Below, one piece after another: positions 1 through 6,648 of a DNA stretch of 51,659 nucleotides; the stretch's first letter is position 1, and every line of letters begins with the position of its first letter. The DNA is from Aquimarina aquimarini. Its GTDB lineage: Bacteria > Bacteroidota > Bacteroidia > Flavobacteriales > Flavobacteriaceae. Under the pieces are notes generated by a model. That model ran no database searches, was not told the origin of the DNA, and saw nothing but the letters and a program-made list of their open reading frames with translations. Location of the stretch: assembly GCF_900299535.1 (NCBI RefSeq), contig NZ_OMKE01000052.1, positions 1 to 51,659 of the forward strand, given 5' to 3'. A program made the position numbers and the translations under genes.

Positions 1-85
1 ATAGTTGTGGGTTAATCAACAAATAGTTGAATACCGTGGCTTCAAATACGCTGAAACGATCTGGTACAATAGGGGCTGTTTTCAT
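1..85 (-). CDS. N-terminal fragment of an unknown CDS running off the left edge
   Basis: On the minus strand an ATG at 85-83 opens a frame that stays open to the window edge, giving 28 residues that begin MKTAPIVPDRFSVFEATVF. The composition looks coding, with few low-complexity codons and no stop, but the piece is too short for me to place in a family. The next gene upstream on the same strand (165-404) ends 79 bases before this start, so the two could be co-transcribed. Both remaining minus-strand frames and the plus-strand frames contain early stops. What the protein does cannot be told from this fragment. Confidence 0.45.
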   Translation of the reverse strand, partial: MKTAPIVPDRFSVFEATVFNYLLINPQL

Positions 86-164
86 ACTCTTTGGGGGTTG
101 ATTATTAATGATATGATTACTTTGTATTAATTAATAATTTTGGTTGAAAAGGAACTTTTCTTAG

Positions 165-404
165 TTAGGAATCTTTATCATAGTCTATGAAAATATTAAA
201 TAGAAACTTGTCAATTTTTGAAATTCTATCATCATGAATTACACTATTATTTGATAAAAACTTTTGCATAGTACCTATAGGTACACCTATCTCTCTTTCC
301 ATTCCAAGAATATTTAAAATAGGTTTACATTTTATCAAAAAATTCTCCACTCTTTCTCTTCTTTCTTTTTTTATTGATTTTTTTTTGTTTCCCATAAAAT
401 CCAA
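165..404 (-). CDS. Small basic protein with helix-turn-helix-like core, hypothetical
   Basis: A 79-residue protein with a very basic N-terminus (GNKKKSIKKERRER) followed by a segment, about residues 28-65, that reads like a short helix-turn-helix: LGMEREIGVPIGTMQKFLSN, then a helix ending in KIDKFLF. This resembles small Bacteroidota DNA-binding proteins in which 'E-x-G-V-P-x-G-T-x-x-K-F-L' forms the recognition part. I infer DNA binding from this pattern only. Translation may start at Met1 or at Met4. It is divergent from the XRE gene at 744 and shares its 339-base upstream region, which contains two palindromes, so it may belong to the same regulatory switch. Confidence 0.5.
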   Translation of the reverse strand: MDFMGNKKKSIKKERRERVENFLIKCKPILNILGMEREIGVPIGTMQKFLSNNSVIHDDRISKIDKFLFNIFIDYDKDS

Positions 405-631
405 AAATTATGTTAGTTATTTGATTAAAAATCAAGATTGTAATAAATGAGAGCTATGTGGGGTTTCTCTTCTAAATCTCTTGCTCTGATATCAATAAAC
501 TTAGATATCACAATTGATTATTATTTTTAGGTTTTTGTTTTGTATTAATTATCGTTTTCTTATTAAAACTTTATATTACTATTGATTTTGATAAGACATA
601 AATATGTATATTTACCTAATCCTTACGCTAA

Positions 632-694
632 AATACACATTAAATGTGTATTAAAAAAGAAAAAGAATGAAAAAATACACATTTATTGTGTTTT
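632..694. promoter_or_regulatory. Paired palindromic operators upstream of the XRE gene
   Basis: A perfect 10-1-10 inverted repeat, AATACACATT-A-AATGTGTATT, lies at 632-652. A second copy at 674-694 has an identical left arm and two mismatches in the right arm. The centres (642 and 684) are 42 bases apart, close to four helical turns, so both sites would face the same side of the DNA. They lie 50-112 bases upstream of the XRE start codon at 744 and in the divergent region shared with the gene at 165-404. The layout fits autoregulation by the XRE protein; that is inference from position and symmetry. Confidence 0.6.
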
Positions 695-743
695 AATTAG
701 ATAAAAACTTAAAAAAACCACATTTTATTCGTGCTTGTTATCG

Positions 744-1130
744 ATGGATAAAGAAGAATTTAAGACATTACGTAAAAAGTTAAAACTAACTCAATCTAAG
801 TTAGCTAAACTGCTTGAAATCTCAACTAGAGCTGTACAAGAGTACGAATATGGAAATTTGACAATTTCATTAGCAATAGCAGAATTATTGAGAAAGAAGG
901 TAGAAGATAGTTTACCAAATGATAATTTGTCAAAAATTGAAATGAATGTTTCTGGTATGGATAAAGTTTCATTGGAAGAAATAGCCAGATTTTGCATTAA
1001 ACATAAGGAACATTTTATGCAAATCCCTGAAATTAAGATTTTAATAGATTATGAGAGAAAAGATGCTAAAGCAGAGTTAATGGAACAGCATATTATTTTA
1101 AGAAATAGTCAAAATGCTACAAAAAAATAA
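744..1130 (+). CDS. XRE-family helix-turn-helix transcriptional regulator
   Basis: A 128-residue protein with an N-terminal Cro/C1-type HTH at about residues 3-50 (FKTLRKKLKLTQSKLAKLL, then STRAVQEYEYG). The typical scaffold is present: the 'LTQxxLAxLL' positioning helix followed by 'S.RAVQ.YE.G' as recognition helix. The C-terminal 75 residues are charged and helical, with no recognised domain, and may dimerise or sense a ligand. I chose the ATG at 744 rather than the in-frame TTG at 735 because homologues start close to the HTH. The palindromes at 632-694 make autoregulation likely. The neighbouring genes do not identify a specific partner system. Confidence 0.8.
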   Translation: MDKEEFKTLRKKLKLTQSKLAKLLEISTRAVQEYEYGNLTISLAIAELLRKKVEDSLPNDNLSKIEMNVSGMDKVSLEEIARFCIKHKEHFMQIPEIKILIDYERKDAKAELMEQHIILRNSQNATKK

Positions 1131-1135
1131 TACGA

Positions 1136-1444
1136 TTACCTTTTTAACAGTTTTTCTAACTCATCTTCTTCAAAAGTAATTCCTAATTCTTGTAATACAA
1201 TAATTGAGTTAAGATTATTTATTCTTTCATTAACCTTTCTTCTATCTTCAAGTAACATTTTTATAGATTCATTTAGTTTAGAAACATTATTTAAAATTAT
1301 CTGTTCCTCCCCAATATCAAATTCATTGTTATAGTTATTTAAAATGGTAGTAAAAAGGCCTACTGCTTCTGATACTTTTATTTGATCCTTTTGTAAAAGT
1401 AATTTTAGTCGTTTTATTTCTATATTAACAGGCATTTTCATCAA
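1136..1444 (-). CDS. Hypothetical coiled-coil protein
   Basis: A 102-residue, Leu/Ile/Asn/Lys-rich, predicted all-helical protein. There are heptad-like stretches around residues 10-25 and 55-100, ending EEDELEKLLKR. There is no signal peptide, membrane segment or catalytic motif, and I do not recognise the family. It begins 10 bases after the stop of the membrane protein at 1455-2033, so the two are probably co-transcribed with the small lipoprotein at 1924-2103. Several Met codons cluster at the N-terminus (MMKMP), so the exact start is uncertain by up to three residues. A helical partner for the membrane protein is possible but unproven. Confidence 0.5.
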   Translation of the reverse strand: MMKMPVNIEIKRLKLLLQKDQIKVSEAVGLFTTILNNYNNEFDIGEEQIILNNVSKLNESIKMLLEDRRKVNERINNLNSIIVLQELGITFEEDELEKLLKR

Positions 1445-1454
1445 TTGTTAATAT

Positions 1455-2033
1455 TTATGGGTTGTTATCCAAAATTTTTGATTTCAACATATCTAAAACT
1501 TCTTTAGTGTCTTCTATAAATTCTTCATTTTTATTCTTCTCTATATAAAATAATGAGATAAGTTTCTTTAGTAATGCTACAATTCCGAGAATAATAACAA
1601 CAAGACCAGAAGAAAATTTCATAGTTAAAAGAAAATCATCTGCATATTCAGGATTGAAAGTCCATATTATCTGTATTGCATAACAATATATAGGAACTAA
1701 ATATGAAGATTTATAAGGTTTTAAATAAATTCCTGTAAGAATAATAAATATGGGTGTCACACCTTGCATGAACACCCAAATAAAATTATAAAAATTAGTA
1801 AATCCATAGTTCGATGTACTATTAATACCAAATAGAATAAATATTTTATCTAGATAAAGTAATACTCCAGAGAAAATATTGAAAATCGTACCCGTAACTC
1901 TTCCTTTAAAAGTTACTTTTTCATCAAATAATAGATTTATTATCGTCTTCGACCCCTTGTGTTCCAGGTCTGACGACTTCCCTGTCAACGCCTTTTGTTT
2001 CAGTTTTATTTGTTTCATCTTCTGGTATTTCAC
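1455..2033 (-). CDS. Hypothetical membrane protein with about four TM segments
   Basis: A 192-residue frame. From about residue 46 it is clearly a membrane protein: hydrophobic stretches near 50-70 (IFNIFSGVLLYLDKIFILFG), 84-105, 112-125 and 140-165, then a charged helical tail (KNKNEEFIEDTKEVLDML). The first 40 residues are doubtful, because the same DNA in another frame encodes a lipoprotein signal peptide and short mature domain (1924-2103). Either translation starts inside the lipoprotein gene, or an indel split one ancestral gene. I see no homology I can name. The size, TM pattern and helical tail could fit a holin-like or small accessory membrane protein, but this is not supported further. 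Confidence 0.5.
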   Translation of the reverse strand: MKYQKMKQIKLKQKALTGKSSDLEHKGSKTIINLLFDEKVTFKGRVTGTIFNIFSGVLLYLDKIFILFGINSTSNYGFTNFYNFIWVFMQGVTPIFIILTGIYLKPYKSSYLVPIYCYAIQIIWTFNPEYADDFLLTMKFSSGLVVIILGIVALLKKLISLFYIEKNKNEEFIEDTKEVLDMLKSKILDNNP

Positions 2034-2103
2034 AACTTGTCAATAAAATAGACATGATGAAAATTAGAAAAAAAATACGGGAAAAAAATGCTTTTGTTTT
2101 CAT
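1924..2103 (-). CDS. Small predicted lipoprotein, overlapping frame
   Basis: Reading the minus strand from ATG 2103-2101 gives 59 residues. The signal peptide is classic for a lipoprotein: MKTKAFFSR, a hydrophobic core, then the lipobox LLTSC with the lipidated Cys at position 24. The mature part is short (36 residues) and rich in Glu, Asp, Thr and Lys; it includes EVVRPGTQG and ends in tandem TGA codons (1926-1921). The frame overlaps by about 110 bases the 5' end of the membrane-protein frame at 1455-2033. The signal peptide is too well formed to be chance, so I consider this translated, alone or as the front part of a frameshifted gene. Confidence 0.6.
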   Translation of the reverse strand: MKTKAFFSRIFFLIFIMSILLTSCEIPEDETNKTETKGVDREVVRPGTQGVEDDNKSII

Positions 2104-2515
2104 AAAATAAATTTTAAGTTTTCATCTCATTTAAGTAAATAGACTTATTTGAGTCTAAATGATTGATTTACAGATTAAATATATTGATATATATTTAAAA
2201 AAAGGGTAGTGATTTTCTTGTTTTTTGAAAGTATTTTTGCATGATTTTTTAAAGAAATTCCCCGTTTTTACGGATAGATTTCTGCAAAATAAAACAGAAA
2301 AATGCAGATTTCATTAAACCAAGCGCCAACAACCATCTATATACCTGATAAACAATGAATTAATACCGTATTGTAATTATGGTTTTACAGTAAAAAGATT
2401 ACAGTAAGCCGTAAAAAATAATATGAAGTTCTAAAAATAAAATAGCTATATACCTAAAAGCGAATTACTGGATTTATTCTAGTAAGATTCTTAGAAATCC
2501 CTCATATTTAGGCGC
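2104..2515. other. Intergenic region without a convincing gene
   Basis: This is AT-rich DNA upstream of the minus-strand lipoprotein gene. I see no ORF with coding character on either strand, no clear promoter element and no strong terminator. It presumably holds the promoter of the 1136-2103 group. It ends abruptly at the GC-rich repeat array that starts at 2516. Confidence 0.5.
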
Positions 2516-3020
2516 CCCAGCGCAGTTTTACCCCTCCCCAGCGGTAGTTTGTGGTGTCCCAGCGCAGTTTTACCCCTCCCCAGCGGTAGTTTGAGGTGTC
2601 CCAGCGTAGTTTTACCCCTCCCCAGCGGTAGTTTGTGGTGTCCCAGCGCAGTTTTACCCTTCCCCAGCGGTGGTTTGGGGTGTCCCAGCGCAGTTTTACC
2701 CTTCCCCAGTGGTAGTTTGAGGTGTCCCAGCGCAGTTTTACCCCTCCCCAGCGGTAGTTTGAGGTGTCCCTGTTGTGTAAAAGATAGCCCGTGTAATTTA
2801 TATAAGACTCTCAGCGCAGTTTTACCTTTTCCTAGTGGTAGTTTGTGGTGTCCCAGCACACTTTTACCCCTCCCCAGCGGTAGTTTGTGGTGTTCCTAGT
2901 TGGGTAAAAGATAGTTCGCGTAACTTATATAAGACTCCCCGCGCAATTTTATCTTTTCCCAGCAGTGGTTTGGGGTGTCCCAGCGCAGTTTTACCCCTCC
3001 CCAGTGGTGGTTTGGGGTGT
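2516..3020. repeat. Array of ten 42-bp GC-rich repeats with two interspersed 44-45-bp elements
   Basis: Six head-to-tail 42-bp units (2516-2557, 2558-2599, 2600-2641, 2642-2683, 2684-2725, 2726-2767) are followed by pairs at 2810-2893 and 2937-3020. Each unit starts CCCAGCGCAGTTTTACCCC and continues CCCAGCGGTAGTTTGTGGTG. The two 21-bp halves share CCCAGCGnnAGTTT, so the unit is itself a diverged dimer. Between the blocks lies a second element (2768-2809, 2894-2936, and again at 3021-3063) containing GGTAAAAGATAG and TATATAAG. Because 42 is a multiple of three, long open frames exist on both strands (for example GHLKLPLGRGKTAL repeats), but these are repeat artefacts. The function is unknown. 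Confidence 0.85.
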
Positions 3021-3318
3021 CCCTGTTGGGTAAAAGATAGTCCGCGCTACTATATAAGGCATCCCAGCTACTGGGGACTATATATTCTGTGCGCGGACTA
3101 GTGTTTGTATAGCGTTGCTATAAAAATGAGGGGGTGTTATCGGTTATACCTGCTGATATATCCTTGGTATCGCTCTGGGGGTTTTCTGAATAGGTGTTTG
3201 CCTGTATCACGTATCTCGTCTATGGCTTCTTTGAGATGGGTGGAGGTGCCAGTTTTTTAGATATAGATGTATTTGCATTATCTGCAAAAGGATAAAACAC
3301 CTTTAAACCAAAAAGAAC
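3021..3318. other. Non-coding region after the repeat array
   Basis: It contains a third, shortened copy of the GGTAAAAGATAG/TATATAAG element (3021-3063), a small palindromic piece (CCCAGCTACTGGGG, about 3063-3076) and then a mixed-composition stretch without coding potential. I see no RNA gene with a recognisable fold here. Confidence 0.5.
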
Positions 3319-3352
3319 AAAAAAAACCGCCTAAAAATTACTTTTCAGACAG
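3319..3352 (-). terminator. Rho-independent terminator of the holB-doxX transcript
   Basis: Read on the minus strand, an 11-bp stem (with three G-U pairs) is formed by CTGTCTGAAAA (3352-3342) and TTTTTAGGCGG (3337-3327) around a GTAA loop. An eight-T tract follows at 3326-3319. It lies 20 bases downstream of the doxX-like stop codon. Confidence 0.75.
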
Positions 3353-3371
3353 CCTCTTGTTTTCTTAAAAC

Positions 3372-3770
3372 TTATAAAGTAACCACATACAATCCAAAAA
3401 CGGCAACTATAAAGTAACAAGTGATTGTTAGGGCTCCTTGATAATCTTTGGCTACTCTTTGTCCAAAAAGTAACATTAATAAGGTGATACATCCTAAAAA
3501 CATTGCTGTAATAGCATAAACTTTATGATTGGCCACAATGAGTTCATAGATACCAACAATACAACAAATAGCAGTAACTACTTCAATGACTAAAACAATT
3601 GCCAATAATAGTGGAATCATATCACGCATAAAAGTAGCAGAAAAATGCTCTTTTAGCCAACTGAGATTCCCTTTCCAATCGGTTAGTTTATCGATACCAG
3701 ATTGTAAAAATGTGATAAGAAGAAATAGTAAAATTGTTATTGAAACGATATTACTTATAAAATGATCCAT
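3372..3770 (-). CDS. DoxX-like four-TM membrane protein
   Basis: A 132-residue inner-membrane protein with four predicted helices: about residues 6-24, 48-72, 80-102 and 112-131. The first helix is followed by FLQSGIDKLTDW, and the segment between helices 1 and 2 carries LSWLKEHFSATFM, the arrangement seen in DoxX/DoxD-like and DoxX-related Flavobacteria proteins. The family includes quinone-linked and unknown-function membrane proteins; no specific reaction can be assigned. It starts 22 bases after holB ends and shares its terminator, so it is probably expressed from the holB promoter. Confidence 0.7.
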   Translation of the reverse strand: MDHFISNIVSITILLFLLITFLQSGIDKLTDWKGNLSWLKEHFSATFMRDMIPLLLAIVLVIEVVTAICCIVGIYELIVANHKVYAITAMFLGCITLLMLLFGQRVAKDYQGALTITCYFIVAVFGLYVVTL

Positions 3771-3792
3771 AGATGTTATTTGATTTATTGTA

Positions 3793-4947
3793 TTAGTAAG
3801 ATTTCTTATGGAGTAGGCGGGTAAGCTTTATAGAAAGATCAGTAAGAATGATTTTTGCATTACCGTTTCGTTCAATATGATAAGCAGCATCCTGAATTTC
3901 TTTACTGATATCCATAATATTTGCACCATGTATAAATGGTGCAAATTTTTCTAGCTTAAAACCGCTAGTATTTGGTTCTAAATAGACCAAATCTTTTGCT
4001 CCATAATTAAGTAGCATTGCTTGTCTGAAAAAGTCAAGGCAATATTTTAAAAATTTCTTTTGAGTTTCTCTTCCTGTTCCTGCAATAGATTCACTCCAAG
4101 CAATCAGATCATTTATAGCTGATTTATTTCCTTTAGCCTTAAAAGCAGTACGTACCCATTGTATAAACCAATCTTCAAATTGATTGTCACCTCCATCATT
4201 ATGTAATAAATGCAACGCTTTGCTATAATCACCATTAGCTTGATGCGCTACTTTTAGTGCTTTGGTATCAGAAATGTCTTCTACTTTTAATAAAGCATCT
4301 TTGATTACCTGTTCTCCCAAAGGAGGAAAATGTAATACTTGACATCTGGATCGTATAGTTTGTATAAGTTGTTCTTCATCCTCAGTAATAAGAATGAATA
4401 TAGTTTTTGAAGGAGGCTCTTCTATTAGCTTAAGAAGCTTATTAGAAGCAGCGATATTCATTTTATCCGCCATCCAAATTAGCATCACTTTATATCCACC
4501 CTCATAACTTTTTAGCGAAAGCTTTTTTACAATTTCTAATGCTTCATCAACTCCAATTTGCCCCTGTTTATTTTCTATACCTAGAGAGAGATACCAGTCA
4601 AAAATACTTCCGTAAGGACTTTTAGCTACAAAACTTCTCCATTCCTCAGCAAATTGATCAGATGTAGGATGTTTTTTTACTTTATCATTTGTAGCAACAG
4701 GATATACAAAATGTAAATCTGGATGAGCCAGATGATCAAATTTTAGATTGCATGCATGGTTACCTCCAGTGTTTTCTTGATTTTGATTTTGACATAAAAT
4801 ATATTGCGCATAAGCAATAGCCATAGGTAGGGTTCCACTACCATTTGCACCTACAAAAAGTTGTGCATGAGGTATTCTTTGGCGGTTAGCACTCGTTGTT
4901 AAATAACTTTTGATATGTTTTAACCCTAAAATTTCTGAGAATAGCAT
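3793..4947 (-). CDS. holB: DNA polymerase III subunit delta prime
   Basis: A clamp-loader subunit of the replicative polymerase. The N-terminal AAA+ module begins MLFSEILGLKHIKSYL and includes IPHAQLFVGANGSGTLPMA, a degenerate P-loop without the Lys-Thr pair, as expected for delta prime, which does not hydrolyse ATP. Further on come KVMLIWMADKMNIAASNKLL, then KLIEEPP (the sensor region) and the SRC arginine-finger-like motif in IRSRCQVLHF. The zinc-binding cysteines are reduced, as in other Bacteroidota. The C-terminal 150 residues match the helical collar domain. I chose ATG 4947 over the upstream TTG at 4953. A TAnnTTTG-type promoter sits only two bases upstream of this start. Confidence 0.9.
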   Translation of the reverse strand: MLFSEILGLKHIKSYLTTSANRQRIPHAQLFVGANGSGTLPMAIAYAQYILCQNQNQENTGGNHACNLKFDHLAHPDLHFVYPVATNDKVKKHPTSDQFAEEWRSFVAKSPYGSIFDWYLSLGIENKQGQIGVDEALEIVKKLSLKSYEGGYKVMLIWMADKMNIAASNKLLKLIEEPPSKTIFILITEDEEQLIQTIRSRCQVLHFPPLGEQVIKDALLKVEDISDTKALKVAHQANGDYSKALHLLHNDGGDNQFEDWFIQWVRTAFKAKGNKSAINDLIAWSESIAGTGRETQKKFLKYCLDFFRQAMLLNYGAKDLVYLEPNTSGFKLEKFAPFIHGANIMDISKEIQDAAYHIERNGNAKIILTDLSIKLTRLLHKKSY

Positions 4948-4949
4948 AG

Positions 4950-4958
4950 GCAAATATA
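4950..4958 (-). promoter_or_regulatory. Candidate Bacteroidota -7 element for holB
   Basis: On the minus strand TATATTTGC (4958-4950) matches the TAnnTTTGC consensus exactly. It ends two bases before the holB ATG, so a transcript from it would have almost no leader. No convincing -33 TTG was found at the usual distance, which lowers confidence. Confidence 0.35.
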
Positions 4959-5036
4959 AAAAGAAGTTCGATCCATCAGGTGTATAATACTATTTCTTAC
5001 CCGAATTTATTCAGTAAAATATTGATGTAGTAACAT

Positions 5037-5073
5037 AAAAAACAATCATCGGCTGTGGTTATAATTGTTTTTT
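5037..5073 (+). terminator. Terminator-like hairpin in the divergent holB/pgk region
   Basis: AAAAAACAAT (5037-5046) pairs perfectly with ATTGTTTTTT (5064-5073) around a 17-base loop, with the T-run on the plus strand. No annotated gene ends here: holB starts to the left on the other strand and pgk starts 177 bases to the right. It may end a short unannotated plus-strand transcript or act in the pgk leader. Confidence 0.4.
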
Positions 5074-5249
5074 CTTTGTACAAATTCAAACAAGCAACTT
5101 CAATATGTTTTTTTTATTGAAAAAGGATTTTTTATAAAAATTTGATAAAAGTGATGATTTATAGCTTTTTTAGTATAATTTTTTCAATAGATTTTGATGT
5201 TTTTAACTAAATAGAATTATTTTCGTTTGCGAAAAACCAATTCTCGGAG

Positions 5250-6437
5250 ATGAAGACAATAAATGATTTTAATTTTGAAAATAAAAAGGCATTAATTCGT
5301 GTAGATTTTAATGTACCCTTAAATGAAAACTTTGAAGTAACTGATGCTACTAGAATTCAGGCAGCAAAACCTACAATAATCAAAGTTCTAGAAGATGGGG
5401 GGAGTGCTGTTCTTATGTCTCACTTAGGTAGACCCCAAGGAGTACAAGACGAGTTTTCTCTTAAGCATATTGCAGATGATATTTCTGATATACTTGGTGT
5501 ACAGGTAAAATACGTAGCTGATTGTGTTGGTCAAGAAGCAGAAGATGCGGTAGCAGCATTAAGCCCAGGAGAAGTTTTATTGTTAGAAAACTTACGATTT
5601 CATACTAGTGAAACAAAAGGAGATGTGACTTTTGCAGAGCAACTATCAAAATTAGGAGACATCTATGTTAATGATGCTTTTGGGACAGCGCATAGAGCAC
5701 ATGCTTCAACAACTATTGTAGCACAGTTTTTTGCTGATAATAAATGTTTTGGTAGCCTACTAGCAAAAGAAATAGAAAGTATTGATAAAGTATTGAGTAG
5801 CGGAGAAAAACCAGTAACTGCTGTTTTAGGGGGATCAAAAGTATCTTCAAAAATTACTATTATCGAAAATATTCTTGATAAAGTAGATCATTTAATCATT
5901 GGTGGGGGTATGACATATACCTTTGTTAAAGCTCAGGGAGGACAAATAGGAGATTCTATTTGCGAAGATGATAAGCAAGAATTGGCGCTAGAAATTTTAA
6001 AGAAAGCTGAAGAAAAAGGAGTACAAATTCATCTACCAGTAGATGTATTGGGTGCTGATGCATTTGATAATGATGCAAATACCAAAGTTGTAGCTGTAAA
6101 TGCAATTCCTGAAGGTTGGCAAGGGCTTGATGCTGGACCAGAAACAATAAAAAACTTTCATGAAGTAATTTTAAACTCAAAAACCATTTTATGGAATGGC
6201 CCTTTAGGAGTTTTTGAAATGGAGAATTTTGCAAAAGGAACAATAGCACTGGGTAATTCTATTGTTGAAGCTACAGAAAAAGGAGCATTCTCTCTTGTAG
6301 GAGGAGGAGATTCTGTTGCGGCTGTAAAACAATTTGGCTTTGGCTCAAAAGTAAGTTATGTATCTACAGGAGGAGGAGCAATGTTAGAAAGTCTAGAAGG
6401 TAAAACACTGCCAGGAATAGCGGCAATAGAAAAATAA
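5250..6437 (+). CDS. pgk: Phosphoglycerate kinase
   Basis: A cytosolic glycolytic enzyme that transfers the phosphate of 1,3-bisphosphoglycerate to ADP, giving ATP and 3-phosphoglycerate. The 395-residue length is normal. Diagnostic motifs are present in order: RVDFNVPL (17-24), SHLGRP, LLENLRFH, YVNDAFGTAHRAHAST, GGSKVSSK, LWNGPLGVFE and the C-terminal nucleotide/phosphate loop STGGGAMLE. The start ATG at 5250 directly follows GGAG. A short hairpin (TTTTCG-TTTG-CGAAAA, 5220-5235) lies just upstream; within it TTCGTTTGC is a one-mismatch match to the -7 consensus. A strong terminator follows the stop, so pgk is probably a single-gene transcript. Confidence 0.97.
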   Translation: MKTINDFNFENKKALIRVDFNVPLNENFEVTDATRIQAAKPTIIKVLEDGGSAVLMSHLGRPQGVQDEFSLKHIADDISDILGVQVKYVADCVGQEAEDAVAALSPGEVLLLENLRFHTSETKGDVTFAEQLSKLGDIYVNDAFGTAHRAHASTTIVAQFFADNKCFGSLLAKEIESIDKVLSSGEKPVTAVLGGSKVSSKITIIENILDKVDHLIIGGGMTYTFVKAQGGQIGDSICEDDKQELALEILKKAEEKGVQIHLPVDVLGADAFDNDANTKVVAVNAIPEGWQGLDAGPETIKNFHEVILNSKTILWNGPLGVFEMENFAKGTIALGNSIVEATEKGAFSLVGGGDSVAAVKQFGFGSKVSYVSTGGGAMLESLEGKTLPGIAAIEK

Positions 6438-6474
6438 CAACAATATTTGTAAGAAAATACGCTTTTTTCAAGTG

Positions 6475-6518
6475 AAAAACACAAAAAACTACCATTTTGG
6501 CTGGTTTTTTGTGTTTTT
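6475..6518 (+). terminator. Rho-independent terminator after pgk
   Basis: AAAAACACAAAAAAC (6475-6489) pairs perfectly with GTTTTTTGTGTTTTT (6504-6518), enclosing a short CC/GG inner stem. The T-rich 3' arm provides the U-tract. It starts 37 bases after the pgk stop codon. Confidence 0.8.
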
Positions 6519-6648
6519 AACGTTTTGATTGCTTGTGGTTTAGAAAAAAAAGTGCGATTTTCGCTCATGTATTGTTGATAACATGTTAAAAACAATATCT
6601 TACAACCTCAAATTTTTCTTAACCAAAAAAAGCAAATGCATTTATAAG

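Noticed and set aside
2516..3020. Possible CRISPR array in the repeat region
   Set aside because: Units are contiguous or separated by a second repeated element, not by unique spacers, and no cas genes are present.
2491..3101. Long open frames on both strands across the repeat array, coding Pro/Ser- or Gly/Lys/Leu-rich repeats
   Set aside because: The 42-bp unit is a multiple of three, so frames stay open on both strands by construction. No start signals, no domain and the opposing frames exclude each other.
5956..6249. Minus-strand frame inside pgk
   Set aside because: Lies entirely within the highly conserved pgk gene, with low-complexity Leu/His-rich translation; a shadow frame.
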